Both the position numbers and the translations under genes were made by a program. Positions 61,965 through 64,000 of a DNA stretch of 64,000 nucleotides are shown piece after piece (positions within the stretch are counted from its first letter, which is position 1; every line of letters starts with the position of its first letter). Source of the stretch: Warburgia ugandensis. Lineage: Eukaryota > Streptophyta > Magnoliopsida > Canellales > Canellaceae. Below the pieces are notes generated by a model. The model was not told the DNA's origin. It saw only the letters and a list, made by a program, of their open reading frames with translations, and did no database searches. The stretch is from NCBI GenBank assembly GCA_035236585.1, contig CP141128.1, positions 24,147,618-24,211,617 on the forward strand, written 5' to 3'.

Positions 61965-63190
61965 ATCTCAATGAATTTGTGGTTGGATTCTTATTTAGAT
62001 TGTTTACCTTTAGTCTTAATTTTAGGTTGCATTAGGTTAGGGTTTCGCATCATAGTTTCTTATTTTGTTAATTCCTCACAAATTTAATCCATCTTACTAT
62101 TTTTGGCATGAGGGGAATTTAGCAAAGGAGCTACTTCATCAACTGAGGATTTACTTGCTTTCCTAGATTGGGGTTTTTGTTTCCTTTGAGTGAAACTTGT
62201 AGTGAGGCCTATTTTAACTTGCAATTTCAATTTTATTTTTAAATGGGTTGTACTAAAACATGGCAAGTGTGTGGTTTAGTGGCCCACACTTGATCTTCAT
62301 CAAAAACCCCACTGTAAGTATCCCTCACTATATTTTTATTTTTCTAGTTTAGGTTGCATTTGGTTGATAGCATAATTCATATAGATTATGATCATTCATT
62401 TTAATTATTGCATCTTTATTTAGGGTTGTTACATTAGAGAGAAACTATCTAACCTTGGTTGAATAGCACATAGGTTGCATTAGTTTGTTTCTTTTGTTTT
62501 GCATTGCACATTTACAGTTTTATGGTGGAATGGAATTAATGCCAGTAAGGTCCTCATAGGAACCCTTATAAGATAAGGACTGAATTTCATCACCAGCTCC
62601 TTAGCCCACCTAGGAATCAGTCAACATTCGTGTATGTCACAATCCCAACCTGTGAACTTTAATTTAACTTCAAGTGGGAAGAGACAAGGTATCGAGCTCA
62701 TAGGACCATTTTAAAAGGATGCAATCTATTGTCTCTCCAATGGCTTATGAGCACTGTGGTTATAATGGGTGTCTTAAAATTCAAGTAATTTTCTCATGCC
62801 TTCCGTTGACTTTGGTTGATTTCTAAACACCTCCTAACATGTGGTTTGTATTAACCACTTTCGAGCAAAACCTGACTAGTAAGCAAGAGTCTAATCTACA
62901 TAAAAGGAGCTGTTTAGAACTAGGTCTAAGTGCACTAAGAAAAAATAATGAAGATACTGCTTGATTAGTGGATACTATGATTTGATTGCACATCACATGG
63001 AGTTAGAGTCGATATATAGTTTAGGATAGTTTATGCAAGGGCATCGATCTCAAAACTTAACATTAGCACCTTTCGATGTAGAGATTCAACACAACCTTAG
63101 ACAAGGAGAAAGAAATCAAGTTCCTATCCCTATAGTTGAACCACCAACAGAAGTAAAGCATAAAACTATTAGATACTTTTATGTGCCTTT
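61965..63190 (+). other. Leader of copy B
   Basis: Non-coding. It shares long similar stretches with the copy A leader, including AGGATGC-ATCTATTGTC and ATAATGGGTGTCTTAAAAT. Confidence 0.65.
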
Positions 63191-63318
63191 GCAACTAGAA
63201 CATCCCATCCTGCATAGCGTTACCTCCTAGAACCATAGACCACTTTGAGTTAAAGTTGGGAGTTATCCAATTACTACCCACTTTTTATGGTTGAGATCAA
63301 GACTTGTGCCACCTTTAC
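63191..63318 (+). pseudogene. gag start fragment, copy B
   Basis: GTTGGGAGTTATCCAATTAC and nearby words correspond to the gag start of copy A (about 1145-1205). It ends at the inserted LTR and is broken. Confidence 0.6.
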
Positions 63319-64000
63319 TGTAATGACCCAAACATTTTATGCCCCTTTTACTAAATTTAGAAATTTATATGAGGGAATTACTATCCTAAATGTTTTATTT
63401 TATTTAAAATAGTAAACAAAGGAATATTTAAGTAAAGTTAGTCTCATTAGATTCTACTCAAAAGATGGAATCCAACGGCTCAAAGAACGTCGAAAACGGA
63501 GTTCGTATGAAGAAGTTATGAGCGTTTAAAGATTAGGGGCATTTCTGTAATTTATATTAAAAACGAAAGAGACAGAAAACACAGGGGGCCGTTTTGATAA
63601 CGACACCCCTGTCTTCTTTCTCCTTCAGCCCTCTCCCTATTTTTCCAGAAAAATCCCAGCACCGCCATTGGCAACACCGACTTACTCCTTCTATAAAATC
63701 CCCCACTCCCCCTCTTCCAAAGCAAGCTTTCTCCTCTCCAATCGCTCCCAAAAATAGATTTGGCCACAAGGGTTTGCAGCCACGATCAAAACCAAAATCG
63801 GGCAGCATCGAGGGCTCCCCAGGTAGGAGTTTCCTCCCCACCCTACTCCTTTCTCTTTCCTCTTTCTTTCCCCCCAGATCCCAACCGGATCTGGATTGTT
63901 ATCCGATCGAAAATCGCCTGAAGAAACCTAGCTTTGATGGGTCTGCTGACCCATCGAACCAGCCATCTCCCAGGTACCGTCCTCCTCTTGCCTTCTCCTT
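63319..64000 (+). mobile_element. Large-LTR Gypsy family, copy 4 (LTR start, runs off window)
   Basis: It starts TGTAATGACCC inside the copy B gag. The U3 block about 63470-63555 (CCAACGGCTCAAAGAACG, GAAGAAGTTATGAGCGTTTAAA) matches the reverse complement of 6420-6515 and 31067-31150. The GGGGGCCG...CGACACCCC motif (63585-63609), a CCATTGG word, the TATA box CTATAAAATC (63691-63700) and a splice-donor-like CAGGTAGGA (63820-63828) follow in order. Whether it is a solo LTR or a whole element cannot be told from this window. Confidence 0.8.
63691..63700 (+). promoter_or_regulatory. LTR TATA box, copy 4
   Basis: CTATAAAATC lies about 375 bp inside the LTR, with a CCATTGG word about 25 bp upstream. 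Confidence 0.65.

Larger units (their letters stand above)
59985..63318 (+). mobile_element. Athila-like Ty3/Gypsy element, copy B, 5' part only
   Basis: LTR (TATA to end), primer-binding-site-like junction, leader and the start of gag follow in order. The leader (62524-62890) and gag start (about 63190-63318) align by eye with 160-530 and about 1090-1210 of copy A. The element is interrupted in gag by a large LTR at 63319, and the rest, if present, lies beyond the window. It is broken. The U3 boundary upstream of 59985 is not resolved. Confidence 0.7.

Overview
This window looks like repeat-dense heterochromatin from a flowering-plant nuclear genome. The evidence is plant-type LTR retrotransposons (Ty3/Gypsy Athila-like, a Gypsy family with LTRs of 2.6-2.9 kb resembling the Del/Tekay type, and a Copia-like solo LTR), nested insertion, AT-rich composition, and a large macrosatellite. 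I find no convincing host protein gene, tRNA, rRNA or CRISPR array. The species cannot be named from the sequence.

Layout. (1) 1-12670: a decayed Athila-like element on the + strand (copy A). It has leader, gag, protease, reverse transcriptase, RNase H and integrase remnants, a long non-coding post-pol stretch and an LTR of about 2.3 kb. Its RT region is interrupted by a solo LTR of another family (4016-6647) flanked by GTAAC duplications. (2) 12671-12807: a short stretch resembling a primer-binding site and leader. (3) 12808-50996: the dominant feature, a tandem array of about 15.5 head-to-tail units of roughly 2.2 kb. It is interrupted by a Copia-like solo LTR (19084-19712) and a 2918-bp solo LTR (28396-31313, TATTC duplications). 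(4) 50997-51520: a short LTR-like piece joined to a minus-strand Gypsy RT fragment, then microsatellites. (5) 53319-56116: a probable third copy of the large LTR, in + orientation. (6) 56117-59984: AT-rich unassigned sequence. (7) 59985-63318: the 5' part of a second Athila-like element (copy B, + strand), cut in gag by a fourth large LTR (63319 to the window end, + orientation).

The most interesting object is the 2.2-kb macrosatellite. Each unit carries, on the minus strand, an LTR-like promoter arrangement: a TATA box, an ACTACCCAGG word and a pyrimidine-rich tract. This resembles the promoter/R region of the large LTRs in the same window, so the satellite may be a tandemly amplified LTR derivative. 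Units between about 33.6 and 45.0 kb are almost identical, flanking units are older, and a patch near 49.2-50.1 kb carries the core sequence type. Together these suggest recent homogenisation with conversion or unequal exchange.

All boundaries and similarities were judged by eye. No alignment or database search was run.
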